Shown here one piece after another: positions 8,298-18,846 of a DNA stretch of 64,000 nt. The first letter of the stretch is position 1. Each line of letters opens with the position of its first letter. The translations under genes were made by a program, and so were the position numbers. The stretch is from CAVXDY01 sp963721335 (lineage in GTDB: Bacteria > Actinomycetota > Thermoleophilia > Miltoncostaeales > Miltoncostaeaceae), in assembly GCA_963721335.1 (NCBI GenBank), contig CAVRIV010000002.1, forward strand, positions 620,001-684,000, written 5' to 3'. The notes under the pieces were generated by a model, which saw only the letters and a list, made by a program, of their open reading frames with translations, did not search any database and had not been told where the DNA came from.

Positions 8298-8543
8298 GTG
8301 GCACTTGAAGGCAATGTTGAGGATGCAGCAAAAATCCTTGCGCTCGGTCTCGCCACCGGTTTCGGGGCCATCGGCCCGGGCGCCGGCGTCGGCTATCTGA
8401 TGGGCAAGACCGTGGAGGCCGTGGCCCGCCAGCCCGAGCTCCGCGGGGAGATCTTGTCGCTGATGTTCCTGGGCCTCGCCCTGACGGAGGCGATCGTCTT
8501 CTACGCCCTCCTCATGGGCTTCGTGGCGTTCTTCATCGGTTAG
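8298..8543 (+). CDS. atpE: ATP synthase subunit c
   Basis: The 81-residue hairpin protein forms the rotor ring. The ion-binding carboxylate is Glu64 in GLALTEAIVFYALLMGF, and the polar loop that contacts F1 is ARQPE at 43-47. The residue after the Glu is Ala rather than Ser/Thr, so the sodium-binding ligand set is absent and proton coupling is expected. The first helix has a glycine-rich stretch (GFGAIGPGAGVG) for tight ring packing. AGGAGG precedes the GTG start at a good distance. Confidence 0.96.
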   Translation: MALEGNVEDAAKILALGLATGFGAIGPGAGVGYLMGKTVEAVARQPELRGEILSLMFLGLALTEAIVFYALLMGFVAFFIG

Positions 8544-8546
8544 CCG

Positions 8547-9167
8547 GTGCTGTCGTCGATGGCCACCTCTCTGCTGCCCTACCTGCTGCCGCTCCAGGCC
8601 GCAGCCGAAGAGGACGACGGCGGCAACCCGCTGCTCGAGGCGAGCCCGGGTCTGATGATCTGGACCCTGGTGATCTTCGGGATCACCCTCTTCATCCTGA
8701 GGAGGTACGTGTTCGGCCCGGTCGGCGCCGCCATCGAGAAGCGCCGAGCGGACATCTCGACCAGCATCGAGGAGGCCGAGCGCGCTCGCGACGAGGCTGC
8801 CGCGCTGCTCGAGGACTACCGCGCCCGCCTGGCCGAGGCGCGCAAGGAGGCCGACCTGCTGCGCGAGCAGGCCCGCAAGGAGGCCGAGAAACAGGGTCAG
8901 GAGCTCGTGGCCCAGGCCCAGGCGCAGCGCGATCGCGTGCTGAGCGACGCCGAGACCCAGATCGAGGCCCAGGCCCGGGCGGCGGCGAGTGGCCTCCGCG
9001 ACGACGTGGTGACGCTCGCCCTGATGGCGGCCGAGAAGGTCTCCCGCCGCAGCCTGAGCGACGACGACCACCGGCGCCTGATCCAGGAGGCCATCGACGA
9101 GGCCGACCTGTCGGTCGTCTCGACGAACGGCGAGGGCTCGTCCAACGGCGGCGGCACGGCCGCGTGA
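8547..9167 (+). CDS. atpF: ATP synthase subunit b
   Basis: The 206-residue stator subunit has one membrane helix near residues 34-54 (MIWTLVIFGITLFIL), followed by FGPVGAAIEKRRADI and a long charged coiled coil rich in Glu, Ala and Arg that reaches F1. The C-terminus has the delta-binding region and a Gly/Ser/Asn-rich tail. GTG 8547 follows the atpE stop by three bases; ATG 8559 is an in-frame alternative. The stop overlaps atpH by GTGA. Confidence 0.94.
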   Translation: MLSSMATSLLPYLLPLQAAAEEDDGGNPLLEASPGLMIWTLVIFGITLFILRRYVFGPVGAAIEKRRADISTSIEEAERARDEAAALLEDYRARLAEARKEADLLREQARKEAEKQGQELVAQAQAQRDRVLSDAETQIEAQARAAASGLRDDVVTLALMAAEKVSRRSLSDDDHRRLIQEAIDEADLSVVSTNGEGSSNGGGTAA

Positions 9168-9718
9168 GCATCGCCGCCACCTACGCGGAGGCTCTGTTCG
9201 AGGCGGCGACCGAGAAGGACGCCGTCGAGCCGGTCGCGGCCGACATCTCCGCCTTCGCCGAGGCGATGCGCGAGTCGGCCGAGCTCCGGGCCGCGCTCTC
9301 GAGCCCGGAGGTCGACACGCGCAGCAAGAAGGCGGCCGTCGCCGGGCTGACCGAGGGCGCACACCCCCTCACGGCCAACTTCCTCCAGGTCCTCATCGAC
9401 CGGGGGCGCATGGCCGAGTTCCCGGAGATCGCCCGCGCCCTCCAGGAGCGCGTGGCACGCGCCGAGCATCTGCTGGAGGTGGAGGCGATCACGGCCGTCC
9501 CGATGACCGACGACCTGCGCAAGCGCGTGGTGCAGCGCATCCAGGGCCAGACCGGCGCGACGGTGGAGCTCACCGAGTCGGTCGACCCCGACATCGTCGG
9601 CGGCCTCGTGCTGCGCATCGGCGGTGTCGTCGTGGACGGATCGCTGCGCCGCCGGCTCGAGGAGCTGCGCCACACCCTTCGCGCCGCCCCCGTGGACGCC
9701 GCCGCGGTCGCGTCGTGA
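9164..9718 (+). CDS. atpH: ATP synthase subunit delta
   Basis: The 184-residue protein links the b stator to the top of F1. It opens with AATYAEALFEAATE, the usual N-terminal signature (xxYAxALfexA), has the helical bundle core (NFLQVLIDRGRMAEFPEI), and ends with the beta-type C-terminal domain including DPDIVGGLVLRIGGVVVDGSLRRRLEEL. That last segment is the diagnostic delta-subunit motif. It is translationally coupled to atpF and is followed by a 73-base spacer before atpA. Confidence 0.94.
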   Translation: MSIAATYAEALFEAATEKDAVEPVAADISAFAEAMRESAELRAALSSPEVDTRSKKAAVAGLTEGAHPLTANFLQVLIDRGRMAEFPEIARALQERVARAEHLLEVEAITAVPMTDDLRKRVVQRIQGQTGATVELTESVDPDIVGGLVLRIGGVVVDGSLRRRLEELRHTLRAAPVDAAAVAS

Positions 9719-9791
9719 GCCGCCCGCCCCGCCGCCGCGGATTCCGCCCCCATCCGCACGTCCCTGAGCAGAGAAAGGTGACGCCCCCCAG

Positions 9792-11444
<1,653 letters not shown>

Positions 11445-11456
11445 AGACCGAGGAAC

Positions 11457-12359
11457 GTGGCGACCACCCGGGACATCAGGCGGCGGATCGAATCGGTCCG
11501 CAACACGCGCAAGATCACGCGCGCGATGGAGCTGGTCGCCTCCGCCAAGCTGCGCCACGCGCAGGAGGCGATCGAGGCGCTGCGCCCCTACGCGCAGGCC
11601 ATGCGCCGGCTGATGGCCCAGGCGGCCCGCCAGAGCGGCGGAGCAAAGGGCCTGACGCTGCTCGAGGAGCGGGAGCCGACCGGCCTCGCCATCGTGGTGG
11701 CCATCACCGGCGACCGCGGCCTTGCGGGGGCGTTCAACGTCAACATCGTGCGCGCGGCCCTCGCCATGCACCGGCAGCTGACCGACGAGGGCTTCTCCGA
11801 GGTCGAGTTCACGACCGTCGGCAAGAAGGGCCTCGGCACGCTCACCTTCCGCGGCGAGACGATCGACCGGTCGTTCCAGGGCTTCTCGGTCGAGCCGACC
11901 TACGCCGACGCCGAGCAGGTCACCGAGCACCTGGTGGGGCGCTTCACCGCCGAGGAGGCCAACCGGGTGATGATCGTCTACAACGCCTTCGAGTCGGTGC
12001 TCGAGCAGAGGGTCACCACCGAGCAGCTCCTGCCGGTGCAGCGCACCGTCGTGCTCGACGCCGACGACGACGGCGAGCAGGACGAGACGGAGCCCAGCCG
12101 CGGCCTCGCGCTCTTCGAGCCCGAGCCGGAGGACTTCCTGAAGGCGCTCCTGCCGACCTTCCTCGACACCACCATCTACCGCGCCCTGCTCGAGAGCGCC
12201 GCCGCCGAGCTGGCGGCGCGCCGTGCGGCGATGCACAACGCAACCGACAACGCGGGCGAGCTCATCGACGACCTGACCCTCGCGATGAACCGCGCCCGCC
12301 AGGCCGCGATCACCCAGGAGATCCTGGAGGTCGTGGCCGGCGCCGACGCGCTCCAATAG
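11457..12359 (+). CDS. atpG: ATP synthase subunit gamma
   Basis: The 300-residue central stalk subunit starts with ATTRDIRRRIESVRNTRKIT and MELVASAKLRHAQE, the conserved N-terminal coiled coil, and ends with MHNATDNAGELIDDLTLAM followed by RQAAITQEILEVVAGADAL, the C-terminal coil that turns inside alpha3beta3. The central Rossmann-like domain has the conserved GDRGLAGAFN. A short acidic insertion (DADDDGEQDETEPS) sits before the C-terminal helix. It starts with GTG 12 bases after atpA. Confidence 0.95.
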   Translation: MATTRDIRRRIESVRNTRKITRAMELVASAKLRHAQEAIEALRPYAQAMRRLMAQAARQSGGAKGLTLLEEREPTGLAIVVAITGDRGLAGAFNVNIVRAALAMHRQLTDEGFSEVEFTTVGKKGLGTLTFRGETIDRSFQGFSVEPTYADAEQVTEHLVGRFTAEEANRVMIVYNAFESVLEQRVTTEQLLPVQRTVVLDADDDGEQDETEPSRGLALFEPEPEDFLKALLPTFLDTTIYRALLESAAAELAARRAAMHNATDNAGELIDDLTLAMNRARQAAITQEILEVVAGADALQ

Positions 12360-12392
12360 GCATCACCGTCACCCGAGGAGAGATCGAGACAC

Positions 12393-13805
12393 ATGGCAGA
12401 GGACGCTGGCAGCAGGGGCACCATCATCGAGATCAAGGGGGTGGTCATCGACGCCCACTTCCCCGACGGCCTCCCGAGCATCTACAACGCCATCGAGATC
12501 GACCGGGGCACCGACGGCGCTCCGCTGGTGGCCGAGGTGCAGCAGCACCTGGGTGACGACCGCGTCCGCGCGGTGGCCTTCGACACCACCGACGGCCTCG
12601 CCCGCGGCACCGCGGTCACGGACACGGGCGGGCCGATCGCGGTGCCCGTGGGGGAACGCACGCTGGGACGGATCTTCAACGTGCTCGGCGACACGATCGA
12701 CGAGGGCGAGGACGTGTCGGAGGGCGAGCGCTGGCCCATCCACCGCCACGCTCCGGCCTTCGACCAGCTCGACCCGAGCGAGGAGCTGTTCGAGACCGGC
12801 ATCAAGGTCGTCGATCTCCTCGCCCCCTACGTGAAGGGCGGGAAGGTCGGCCTCTTCGGGGGCGCCGGGGTGGGGAAGACGGTGCTCATCCAGGAGCTCA
12901 TCAACAACATCGCCCAGGAGCACGGCGGCCTGTCGGTGTTCGCCGGCGTCGGCGAGCGCACCCGCGAGGGCAACGACCTCTGGCTCGAGATGAAGGAGAG
13001 CGGGGTCATCGACAAGACCGCGCTCGTCTACGGGCAGATGAACGAGCCGCCGGGCGCCCGTCTGCGCGTGGGCCTGACGGGCCTCACGATGGCGGAGTAC
13101 TTCCGCGACGAGGGCGGCCAGGACGTGCTGCTCTTCATCGACAACATCTTCCGCTTCGTGCAGGCGGGCTCGGAGGTGTCGGCGCTGCTGGGCCGGATGC
13201 CCTCGGCCGTGGGCTACCAGCCGACCCTGCAGAGCGAGATGGGGGACCTGCAGGAGCGCATCACCTCCACCCGCAACGGCTCGGTGACGTCGGTGCAGGC
13301 CATCTACGTGCCCGCCGACGACCTCACCGACCCGGCGCCCGCCGCCAGCTTCGCCCACCTCGACGCCACCACGGTGCTCTCGCGGGCGATCTCGGAGAAG
13401 GGCATCTACCCGGCGGTCAACCCGCTCGACTCCACCAGCCGCATCCTCTCCAAGGACGGGGTCGGTGCCGAGCACTACGAGGTGGCGACCCAGGTCCAGG
13501 AGATCCTCCAGACCTACAAGGACCTCCAGGACATCATCGCGATCCTCGGCGTGGACGAGCTCACCGACGAGCAGAAGCTCGCCGTGTCGCGCGCCCGGCG
13601 CATCGAGCGCTTCCTCTCGCAGCCCTTCCACGTGGCCGAGGCCTTCACCGGCCGGCCCGGCAAGTACGTGGCGCTCAGCGAGACCGTCCGCGGCTTCAAG
13701 GAGATCGTCGAGGGCAAGCACGACGACCTTCCCGAGGAGGCGTTCTTCCTGGTCGGCGACATCGACGAGGCCGTCGAGAAGGCCGAGGAGCTGAAGAGCC
13801 GGTGA
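12393..13805 (+). CDS. atpD: ATP synthase subunit beta
   Basis: The 470-residue catalytic subunit of F1 has the P-loop GGAGVGKT at residues 156-163, the catalytic GERTREGNDLW with its Glu, VLLFIDNIFRFVQAGSEVS with the Walker B Asp, and the DELSEEQ-like region as DELTDEQKLAV. Length and motif order are standard. GAGGAGAG precedes the ATG. The stop overlaps atpC by GTGA. Confidence 0.97.
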   Translation: MAEDAGSRGTIIEIKGVVIDAHFPDGLPSIYNAIEIDRGTDGAPLVAEVQQHLGDDRVRAVAFDTTDGLARGTAVTDTGGPIAVPVGERTLGRIFNVLGDTIDEGEDVSEGERWPIHRHAPAFDQLDPSEELFETGIKVVDLLAPYVKGGKVGLFGGAGVGKTVLIQELINNIAQEHGGLSVFAGVGERTREGNDLWLEMKESGVIDKTALVYGQMNEPPGARLRVGLTGLTMAEYFRDEGGQDVLLFIDNIFRFVQAGSEVSALLGRMPSAVGYQPTLQSEMGDLQERITSTRNGSVTSVQAIYVPADDLTDPAPAASFAHLDATTVLSRAISEKGIYPAVNPLDSTSRILSKDGVGAEHYEVATQVQEILQTYKDLQDIIAILGVDELTDEQKLAVSRARRIERFLSQPFHVAEAFTGRPGKYVALSETVRGFKEIVEGKHDDLPEEAFFLVGDIDEAVEKAEELKSR

Positions 13806-14230
13806 GCACCGGCGTCGGCCAGGAACGCAAGCGCCTCGGCGTCCGCATCCTCACCCCCGAGGGGGCGGTCTTCGACGACGTCGCCTACATGGTCATCGCC
13901 CCCAGCGTCGAGGGGGAGGTCGGCATCCTGCCCCGGCACACGCCCTTCATCGCGTTCCTCAAGATGGGCGAGACGCGCGTCAAGCTGTTGGACGACAGCG
14001 AGGTCGTGTTCGCCACCACCGAGGGCTACCTCTCGGTGGAGGAGGACCGGGTGCTCCTGCTGGTGGAGCAGGCCGACCGGGCCGAGGAGATCGACACCGC
14101 GCGCGCGCAGGCCGCCCTCCAGGCGGCCGAGGAGGCGCTCGCCGCGGCCGGCGAGGACGACGTGGCCCGGGTCGCCGCCGAGGGCAAGCGCCGGCGCGCC
14201 GAGAACCGGCTCAACGTGGCGGGCCGCTAG
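13802..14230 (+). CDS. atpC: ATP synthase subunit epsilon
   Basis: The 142-residue subunit ends the operon. Its N-terminal beta-sandwich has the typical ILTPEGAVFDDVAYMVIAP and SVEGEVGILPRHTPFIAFL, where GEVGILPRHTP is the diagnostic motif. The C-terminal helical hairpin (TARAQAALQAAEEALAAAGED and RRRAENRLNVA) can act as the ATPase-inhibiting arm. Translation is coupled to atpD through GTGA. Confidence 0.95.
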   Translation: MSTGVGQERKRLGVRILTPEGAVFDDVAYMVIAPSVEGEVGILPRHTPFIAFLKMGETRVKLLDDSEVVFATTEGYLSVEEDRVLLLVEQADRAEEIDTARAQAALQAAEEALAAAGEDDVARVAAEGKRRRAENRLNVAGR

Positions 14231-14659
14231 CGATCTGCGGCATGAGGGTGCGGGACCCGCTCGCGGTGGGCTGAGCCCGGGCGCGCCGACGGGCGGGCGC
14301 ACGTAGGGCGCGCATCGCCGGTGGCCCAGCCGTGACCTGACGGTCGCCTCGAACATGCCGGCGCAGGCCGACCGCGACGTGCCGAGATGGGTCGCCGCCC
14401 TGGCTCCGGCATCGGCCACCTTCGCCGGCCACGTCGCGAGGAGCTGGGGCGGTGAAGCGGTGTAACTCCCTCGCCCCGGCGATCCGCACGCTGGGAAATG
14501 AGAGCCGCGTTTCCAGGGAGTTTCGCTGCTCGGCTGACCGTACCTACCCGTTCAACCGCCTGGGGGCGAGCGTCTTCTAAACCTTCGGTGAGTTGACCCA
14601 ATCGGGGCGTAAACCTGATTGTCGATTGCCCGTCCACACAACCTGGTGCGTATATCCGA
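14231..14659. other. 429-base intergenic region without a recognisable gene
   Basis: I see no convincing coding frame, tRNA or riboswitch consensus here. The right part (from about 14570) is richer in A and T than its surroundings. It holds a possible promoter with TTGACC at 14593-14598 and TGATTG at 14616-14621, 17 bases apart, and a separate TATATC at 14652-14657 very close to the next start codon. A weak stem (CTGGGAAA with TTTCCAG) lies around 14490-14516. Confidence 0.4.
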
Positions 14660-16144
14660 ATGGTCGTAAATCAGCTCGACAGCGAGGTTGACGGGGCGTA
14701 CCTCCCGGCCCCCATCGAGGGGCCGCAGAGCATCGCGGAGCGTCGGGGCGACCGGTTGAAGCGCACCTTCGACCTGGTCGTGGCGGGGTTGCTGCTCGCC
14801 CTCCTGCTGCCCGTGTTCGGCCTGATCGCGCTGGCGGTGGTGGTCGAGAGTCGTGGGCCGGTCTTCTACCCGTGCCCGCGCGTCGGCCGCTTCGGCCGCG
14901 AGTTCGCGATGCTCAAGTTCCGGAAGATGCACCACAACGCCTCGGGCTCCCCGCTGACGGGCGCCCGCGACGCGCGCTTCACACGCATCGGCAAGGTGCT
15001 CTCCCGCACGCGCCTCGACGAGCTGCCCCAGCTCCTGAACGTGGTGCGAGGGCAGATGAGCCTGGTCGGCCCCCGTCCCGAGGACCCCCGCTTCGTGGCC
15101 CTCGACCCGGCCCGCTTCCGGGAGATCCAGATGGTGCGCCCGGGCATCACCGGCCTCTCGCAGCTCGCGTTCGCCAGCGAGGCGCGCCTGCTCGACAAGC
15201 CCGATCCCATGGCCTACTACATCGAGCGGCTCCTGCCGGCCAAGGCGCAGATCGACATCCTCTACGCCCGCACCAGCACGATCGTGACCGACCTGTGGGT
15301 GCTCTTCTGGACGGCGGCCGCCCTCGTGGGGCGCAAGGAGATCGCGGTGTGGCGCGACACCGGTCGCATGGGCGTCCGCCGCCGCCCGGAGCGGGCCGCA
15401 ACGCCGGGGCTGGCGCTCCGGGCGGTGGTCTTCGCGGGCGGCGTGGGCACGCAGCTCGCGCCCGAGAACGCGACCACGGCGCCGCCGCTCCTGCCGATCG
15501 GCGACCGGTCGCCGCTCGAGGTCGTGATCGATCAGGTCAAGGACCACGGCGTCCGCGACATCACCGTCTACGTGGGCGACCTGGACCACCCGATCGAGGC
15601 CGTGCTCGCGAACGGCGGCGGCGACCCACGCGTGCGCCTCGTGCGCGAGGAGGGGCCCCAGTGCACCAGCGCGCTGGTGCACATGGTGAAGGACATCGAG
15701 GGCCCCTTCCTCCTGATCAACGGCGACGTGCTGAGCTCCATCGACTACACGGCCCTCATCGACCACCACCGGCGCAGCAACAACCTGATCACGATCGCCG
15801 GCCACGTCCGCGGCACGGGCGTCGGCTTCGAGGTCCGGCAGAGCGAGCCGGGCTCGCCCAATCGCCTTCTCGGCGATGCCGGGGTGATGATGAACGCGGG
15901 CATCTACGTCGTCGAGCCGCGGGCGCTGTCGCACGTGCCGGCCGGCGAGGGCTTCGTGTTCTCGGATCTGATCGCGGCCCTCCTGGCGGCGGGCCGGCCG
16001 GTGGGGGTCTACCCCTACGCCGGCTTCTGGCTCGACGTCAGCCGGCCGGAGGACTACCACAAGGCCGTCGAGACCTTCGCCGTGGCGCAGGTGACGCCCG
16101 TGGTCGAGCTGGCGCAACCTGCCCCGGTCCCGACCGGGACGTAA
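14660..16144 (+). CDS. Initiating sugar transferase fused to a degenerate nucleotidyltransferase domain
   Basis: Residues about 31-230 are a bacterial sugar transferase (WcaJ/WbaP catalytic type): one membrane helix (LVVAGLLLALLLPVFGLIAL), then RVGRFGREFAMLKFRKM and RTRLDELPQLLNVVRG plus SLVGPRPE. It should transfer a sugar-1-phosphate to undecaprenyl phosphate. Residues about 253-480 have the fold-level pattern of a sugar-phosphate nucleotidyltransferase, with INGDVL, NAGIYVVEP and FWLDVSRPEDY. The signature loop reads GGVGTQLAPENATTAPPLL, so the usual Arg of GTRL and the Lys of PKP are missing, and no EKP motif is seen. The second domain is therefore probably inactive or regulatory. It opens the polysaccharide locus. 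Confidence 0.85.
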   Translation: MVVNQLDSEVDGAYLPAPIEGPQSIAERRGDRLKRTFDLVVAGLLLALLLPVFGLIALAVVVESRGPVFYPCPRVGRFGREFAMLKFRKMHHNASGSPLTGARDARFTRIGKVLSRTRLDELPQLLNVVRGQMSLVGPRPEDPRFVALDPARFREIQMVRPGITGLSQLAFASEARLLDKPDPMAYYIERLLPAKAQIDILYARTSTIVTDLWVLFWTAAALVGRKEIAVWRDTGRMGVRRRPERAATPGLALRAVVFAGGVGTQLAPENATTAPPLLPIGDRSPLEVVIDQVKDHGVRDITVYVGDLDHPIEAVLANGGGDPRVRLVREEGPQCTSALVHMVKDIEGPFLLINGDVLSSIDYTALIDHHRRSNNLITIAGHVRGTGVGFEVRQSEPGSPNRLLGDAGVMMNAGIYVVEPRALSHVPAGEGFVFSDLIAALLAAGRPVGVYPYAGFWLDVSRPEDYHKAVETFAVAQVTPVVELAQPAPVPTGT

Positions 16145-16297
16145 CGCCGGCGACGTCGATGACCCGCGCGCTCCGCGGCGCACCCGGCCTGCGGATGGGC
16201 TTCGGCGTCCGGGCGGCGGGGGCGCGCTTCACCCCGCCTCTCCTTTCGACCAGTTTGGCCCGCACGCGCTCGCGAAGGCGGGGGAGGCTCGGCTAGC

Positions 16298-17752
16298 GTG
16301 ATCCCAAGAAACCCCAGAATGTCCACGCCGCCCGCCGATCACCACCCTTCCGCGCGGCCCCTGCCCGGCGACAGCACGGATGCGGCGCTGGCCGCACCCA
16401 AGCCTCGCCACGGGGGCCTGAGCGCGCGCGCCTGGCTGGGGCTGACGCTCCTGGCCGTCGCGGTGCCCGTCACGCTGCTGCCGATGCTCGAGCGGCCGGA
16501 GCTGATCCTGGTGGGCGCGGTGGGCCTGGTCGCGCTCCTGCTGGCCGCCGTGTCCCCGGCGATCCCCCTCGGCCTGGTCAACACCGACACCCTGGTGCCC
16601 CTGGTGGGCTCGGTGCCGGTGCCGGTGGTCACCGCGGTATCGGTGTGGATCCTGGTCGCGATCGGGATCGTCCTCCTCCGCCAGCCCGGCCCGATGCCCG
16701 TGAGCTTCGCGCTACCGATCGCGCTGTCGCTGGCCCTGCTCGGCCTCATGCTCATGCGTCTCAGCTCCTCCGCCGCGTCCGAGTACGGCCAGGAGAAGAT
16801 CGAGCTGTTCGTGGTCGTGAACATCATCGTGCTGCTCGGCGGGCTGATGGTGGGTCGCAAGCGGCGTGACACCGAGATCTGCCTGGGCCTCCTCATGGGC
16901 GTGGCGACGATCGCCGCCGTCGGTGTCCTGGTGCAGATCCTGAGCGGCAACGCGCCCATGTTCGAGGGCCGGTATGCGCTGTCGAACAACGTGGAGGACT
17001 ACGATCCGATCGAGCTGGGACGTCTCACGGCCGCCGGGACCCTGATCGCCCTGCACGCCGTCCTGAACGCCCGGACGACGGCGGTCCGCATGGCCGCGCT
17101 CTACGCCCTTCCCCTCCTGACGGTGGCCTTCCTGAGCACCGGCGGGCGCGGCCCGGTGGTGGGCATGATCGCCGGGCTCGCGGTGCTGGTGGCCGGCCAG
17201 GTCTTCAGCGCCGGCGGGACCCGCCGGGCCATCCTCCTCGGAGGAGCGATCGTCGTCAGCGTGGTCATCGCCTCCCAGGTCGTCCCGAGCGACGCGCTCG
17301 GCCGCGCGGTATCCGTGATCCTGGGCGGGAGCGAGGGCCAGGACGCCAATGGACGTTCCGAGCTGTGGGCGTCCGCCTGGCGCGCGTTCCAGGACCATCC
17401 GTGGCTCGGCGTCGGCACCGGCGGTTTCGCGGCCATCGAGCCGGCCGACATGTATCCACACAACCTGATCCTCGAAGCCGCCGCGGAGTGGGGCCTCGCG
17501 GGCCTCGTGCCGCTGGTCGCCCTGCTCGCCCTGGGCGCGACGAGGATCGCCGGCGCCGTGCGGCGCCCGGTCGATTCGGGGCACATCGTGGTCCTGGTGG
17601 CCGCCCTCTTCGCCGCCGCCGTGGTGAACGCGATGTTCTCGGCCGACATCACCCGCAACAGCGACGTGTGGCTGACGCTCGGCCTCGGGATCGGCCTGGC
17701 ATCGCGCACGAGGTCGATGGCGGTCGCCGAGATGCAGCACCGGTCGCCGTGA
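16298..17752 (+). CDS. O-antigen ligase/Wzy-like polysaccharide polymerase
   Basis: This integral membrane protein of about 484 residues has ten or more hydrophobic segments and a large loop before the last third. That loop contains GRSELWASAWRAFQDHPWLGVGTGGF followed by YPHNLILEAAAEWGLAGLVP, the typical O-antigen ligase/polymerase (Wzy/WaaL) motif with a conserved His after the Pro. It would join lipid-linked repeat units outside the membrane. GTG 16298 and ATG 16319 are both possible starts. Its end overlaps the next glycosyltransferase by GTGA. Confidence 0.82.
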   Translation: MIPRNPRMSTPPADHHPSARPLPGDSTDAALAAPKPRHGGLSARAWLGLTLLAVAVPVTLLPMLERPELILVGAVGLVALLLAAVSPAIPLGLVNTDTLVPLVGSVPVPVVTAVSVWILVAIGIVLLRQPGPMPVSFALPIALSLALLGLMLMRLSSSAASEYGQEKIELFVVVNIIVLLGGLMVGRKRRDTEICLGLLMGVATIAAVGVLVQILSGNAPMFEGRYALSNNVEDYDPIELGRLTAAGTLIALHAVLNARTTAVRMAALYALPLLTVAFLSTGGRGPVVGMIAGLAVLVAGQVFSAGGTRRAILLGGAIVVSVVIASQVVPSDALGRAVSVILGGSEGQDANGRSELWASAWRAFQDHPWLGVGTGGFAAIEPADMYPHNLILEAAAEWGLAGLVPLVALLALGATRIAGAVRRPVDSGHIVVLVAALFAAAVVNAMFSADITRNSDVWLTLGLGIGLASRTRSMAVAEMQHRSP

Positions 17753-18846
17753 AGATCGCCTACGTGTGCAACGTGGCGGCCTACGCCGTCAACGGCGTCA
17801 ACGACAAGATCGGGACGCAGGTCGCCCGCTGGCGCACGGCCGGTCACGAGGTGACGCTCCTGTGCCTGTCACCGGCACCCGAGCCGGGTCAGGACCGGGC
17901 GATGGTGCCCGCGGACCGCATCCTCACCTATCGCGGTCTCGCCGGGAGGGTGCTCGCCACCCTGCGGCTCATCGCCGCGGTGCGGCGGTCGGCGCCGGAT
18001 GTCGTCTACCTGCGCTACGACGTGTTCCTGCCACCCCTGCCGCCCGCGCTCTGGCCGCTGCCGGTCGTGGTCGAGGTCAACACCGACGACCGCCGCGAGG
18101 CGCTCCTCGAGGGCGGGCGCGCCCGCCTCTACAACTCGCTGACCCGCGGCGCCACGCTGCGCCGGGTCGCGGGGATCGTGACGGTCACCAACGCCCTCGC
18201 CCGCTCGGAGGGCCTCGCGCGCTATCGCAAGCCGACCGTGGTCATCGCCAACGGCGCCGATCCCACCCTCTCGACCCCGCTCCCGCCCGCGGCGGGGACG
18301 AGGCCGGCCGCGGTCATGCTGGTGGGCTACGCCTCCGCGTGGGCCGGGGTCGACAAGGTCCTCGACCTGGCCCGCGGGCTTCCCGAGCTCGACGTCCACA
18401 TGGTGGGCTGGGTCCCGTCCGGCCCCCTGCCGGCGAACGTGCGGACCTACGGCACGCTGCCGCGCGCCGGGTATCGCGACATCCTGGCCAAGGCCGATTT
18501 CGGCATCGGCCCGATGGCGCTGCACCGCCAGGAGATGTCCGAGGCGTCGCCGCTGAAGGTGCGCGAGTACCTCCTCCACGGGCTGCCCGTGCTGATCGCG
18601 CACGAGGACACCGACTTCCTCGGCCAGGAGCCCTGGTACCTGATGCGGCTCCCCAACCAGGAGGACAACATCACGGCGAGCCTGCCGGCGATCCGCGAGT
18701 GGGCCGCCACGGTGGCCGGCCGCCGCGTGCCGTCGGAGTCGGTGGTCGACCGCGTCGGCGTCGAGCGGAAGGAGCAGGCGCGCCTGGCCTTCCTCAGCGG
18801 CCTGTCGCGCAACGGCCACCGCGCGAACGGGGCGGTGAGGCCGTGA
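17749..18846 (+). CDS. Glycosyltransferase, GT-B fold (GT4-like)
   Basis: The 365-residue protein has an N-terminal Rossmann half (KIAYVCNVAAYAVNGVNDKIG, then PDVVYLRYDVFLPPLP) and a C-terminal half with VVIANGADP, VMLVGYASAWAGVDKVLDLA and an acidic region EMSEASPLKVREYLLHGLPVL. This is the GT4 pattern in which the EX7E-type segment contacts the sugar nucleotide. It presumably adds a sugar to the lipid-linked repeat unit. It is coupled at both ends by GTGA overlaps, to the polymerase before it and the flippase after it. Donor and acceptor are unknown. Confidence 0.82.
   Translation: MKIAYVCNVAAYAVNGVNDKIGTQVARWRTAGHEVTLLCLSPAPEPGQDRAMVPADRILTYRGLAGRVLATLRLIAAVRRSAPDVVYLRYDVFLPPLPPALWPLPVVVEVNTDDRREALLEGGRARLYNSLTRGATLRRVAGIVTVTNALARSEGLARYRKPTVVIANGADPTLSTPLPPAAGTRPAAVMLVGYASAWAGVDKVLDLARGLPELDVHMVGWVPSGPLPANVRTYGTLPRAGYRDILAKADFGIGPMALHRQEMSEASPLKVREYLLHGLPVLIAHEDTDFLGQEPWYLMRLPNQEDNITASLPAIREWAATVAGRRVPSESVVDRVGVERKEQARLAFLSGLSRNGHRANGAVRP

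Noticed and set aside
14231..14659. Riboswitch or tRNA in the largest intergenic gap
   Set aside because: I compared it with c-di-GMP, c-di-AMP, cobalamin and TPP consensus features and with tRNA arms and found no convincing match.
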